A DNA stretch of 5,669 nt, from contig JAHFIK010000050.1 of NCBI GenBank assembly GCA_023246415.1, positions 3,547-9,215 of the forward strand, given 5' to 3'. This DNA is from Candidatus Uhrbacteria bacterium (GTDB lineage Bacteria > Patescibacteriota > Patescibacteriia > 2-12-FULL-60-25). A model generated the notes under the pieces. That model saw only the letters and a program-made list of their open reading frames with translations, was not told where the DNA came from and did not search any database. The position numbers were made by a program, and so were the translations under genes. Shown here piece by piece: positions 4,433 to 5,669 of this stretch. Positions within the stretch are counted from its first letter, which is position 1; the number at the start of each line of letters is the position of its first letter.

Positions 4433-5669
4433 ATGCACGCCCTCGCTAGATTCGCAGAGTGGTTTATTCGTGAGCCGCGCTCTGTTCCGAGCCGCGATCG
4501 ATTTGAAATTACGGTCGCATCTCCTGCGGGAGAAAAGTACGATCGCGCCACGCTCCCATTTGAAATCCGTTTTGCCATCGCGCAGAGTCCCGGCGCAGAT
4601 GAGCGGATGCGTTCATTGTTTGAGCGGGGAATCGGGATCGGTGTTCGGACAACGCCGCGCGTCCGTGAAGCGGTGTTGAGTGCCGTTGATCGGATCTCGA
4701 AGATTTCTCAACTGAAGACGATTGAGCCGTGGTGTTCACAGCTGATTTTTCATGAAGAGATTCCGTTGTTTACGGATGACGATATCGCTGAAGCGCACGC
4801 ACGCGGATGCAATCTGTATACCGAGGCGCATGTCATTCTCAGCGAGCGGTTCGCGATGATTCGGATTGTCCCGGTGGATCTCGAAGCACACGGGATTGAA
4901 GAGGCGGATTTATCGTTCATTCAGGAATTGAATCGCGCGGTTGAACCGCTGTCGGCGGCCTATCTCCATCACCGCATTCAACTGGATCGGCGGGCGGATC
5001 TTCCAGGGCTCATCCGATTTCTCATTCCGACGCTCCTTGTCATCGCGCCGATCGTTCAGCTGTTTGAACTATGGGTTCAAGGTATTGGTCGAATGTTCGC
5101 CGCCCTTTCTGATGATGTCATCCGAAAATCATCAGAATTGGTGCTCCTTCATGACTCTGGATTTACAACGCGTCAGCTTGTCCGCCATGCGGTCGTCTAT
5201 GTTCCAGTGCTGATGCTCGGAATTGTTGCGGCGCTGGCAGCGGGTCCGTTGATCGTTGCCGGATCATTTGTCTTTGCCGGATTCTTGTTCGGGATTGCGA
5301 GTATTTCATTTCCGATCATTCGAGCGCTGCAGGATTATTCCGATGCGCGATCAGCGTATCTTACGCTTCACCACGCGGGGAAGACGGCGTCGGTGGCCGG
5401 AATCAGCGCAACGATGATGGCGTCGCGCGACCTGTTGTGGCGACCGGATGCGCTTGGGCGCGTGTTGGGGTTGTGTCTCACGCCGATCCTTGGGGCATTT
5501 GCGTTTTTTCTGTTTCCGTCCGCCATTTCCAATGGCTGGTTCCTCACGCTGATTGCGACATTTGATGTCTGTTTTGCGATCGCCTTTCTGGCGATTGCGC
5601 GTGCGTGCAGTCGTGCCACTTTTTTGGCACGCGTGCGTCCGCTCGTCGCGCGTCAGACGATGCCATCGG
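4433..5669 (+). CDS. Large membrane protein of unknown family (3' end outside window)
   Basis: The frame from ATG 4433 has no stop to the window end: 412 complete codons. The ATG is the only possible start after the in-frame stop at 4400. There is no ribosome binding site, but an extended -10 ends seven bases before it, so a leaderless start is likely. Residues 1-190 are soluble and mixed in character, with many charged residues (for example RMRSLFERG and TDDDIAEAHARG). Hydrophobic segments follow at about 192-212, 253-272, 274-297, 344-362 and 368-390, with Arg-rich stretches between and after them. A cytoplasmic N-terminal domain ahead of at least five membrane spans is the likely layout. 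There is no signal peptide. Codon use (GCG, ACG, CCG, CGC) matches the neighbours, supporting a real gene. I recognise no family motif and assign no function. Confidence 0.85.
   Translation, partial: MHALARFAEWFIREPRSVPSRDRFEITVASPAGEKYDRATLPFEIRFAIAQSPGADERMRSLFERGIGIGVRTTPRVREAVLSAVDRISKISQLKTIEPWCSQLIFHEEIPLFTDDDIAEAHARGCNLYTEAHVILSERFAMIRIVPVDLEAHGIEEADLSFIQELNRAVEPLSAAYLHHRIQLDRRADLPGLIRFLIPTLLVIAPIVQLFELWVQGIGRMFAALSDDVIRKSSELVLLHDSGFTTRQLVRHAVVYVPVLMLGIVAALAAGPLIVAGSFVFAGFLFGIASISFPIIRALQDYSDARSAYLTLHHAGKTASVAGISATMMASRDLLWRPDALGRVLGLCLTPILGAFAFFLFPSAISNGWFLTLIATFDVCFAIAFLAIARACSRATFLARVRPLVARQTMPS

Noticed and set aside
4470..4679. 69-codon plus-strand frame, with the opposing minus-strand frame at 4509-4739
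   Set aside because: Both overlap the long open frame from 4433, which has better codon use and a promoter.
5612..5631. CGTGCC/GGCACG hairpin with T-rich loop
   Set aside because: It lies within an open coding frame with the T's in the loop, so it is probably incidental.

Overview
The window holds four same-strand genes (two complete, two cut by the window edges) separated by spacers rich in repeats. Base composition is moderate. The genes favour GCG, ACG and CCG codons, use TAG and TAA as stops, and have no in-frame TGA. The nucleotidyltransferase resembles a family I associate with Patescibacteria/CPR genomes, and two genes lack a ribosome binding site. An uncultivated bacterium, possibly Patescibacteria, is my best guess, but nothing here proves the lineage.

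Layout. 1-1107 is the 3' part of a UvrA-like tandem ABC ATPase without the second zinc finger and with a mutated second ATPase site. 1108-1822 is a 715-base spacer. It contains a perfect 37-bp inverted repeat, an ambiguous stretch with competing small reading frames (one a 57-codon frame with a cysteine-rich tail), a hairpin cluster, a terminator-like stem, heptamer tandem repeats and a promoter. 1823-3598 is a complete ABC exporter half-transporter. 3599-3790 is a spacer of imperfect 8-mer repeats ending in a promoter. 3791-4300 is a cytidylyltransferase-fold enzyme with a C-terminal SEC-C-type zinc motif. 4294-4405 is a long hairpin made of complementary heptamer repeats. 4433-5669 is the start of a large membrane protein of unknown family, open to the window end.

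There is no clear shared pathway. Each of the three downstream genes appears to have its own promoter close to the start codon, so this looks like independent transcription units rather than an operon. The recurring theme is the spacers. Short tandem repeats follow a stop codon, and more or less complementary repeats precede the next promoter. Two of these promoters also share a CCTATTTCC-N-TTG module.
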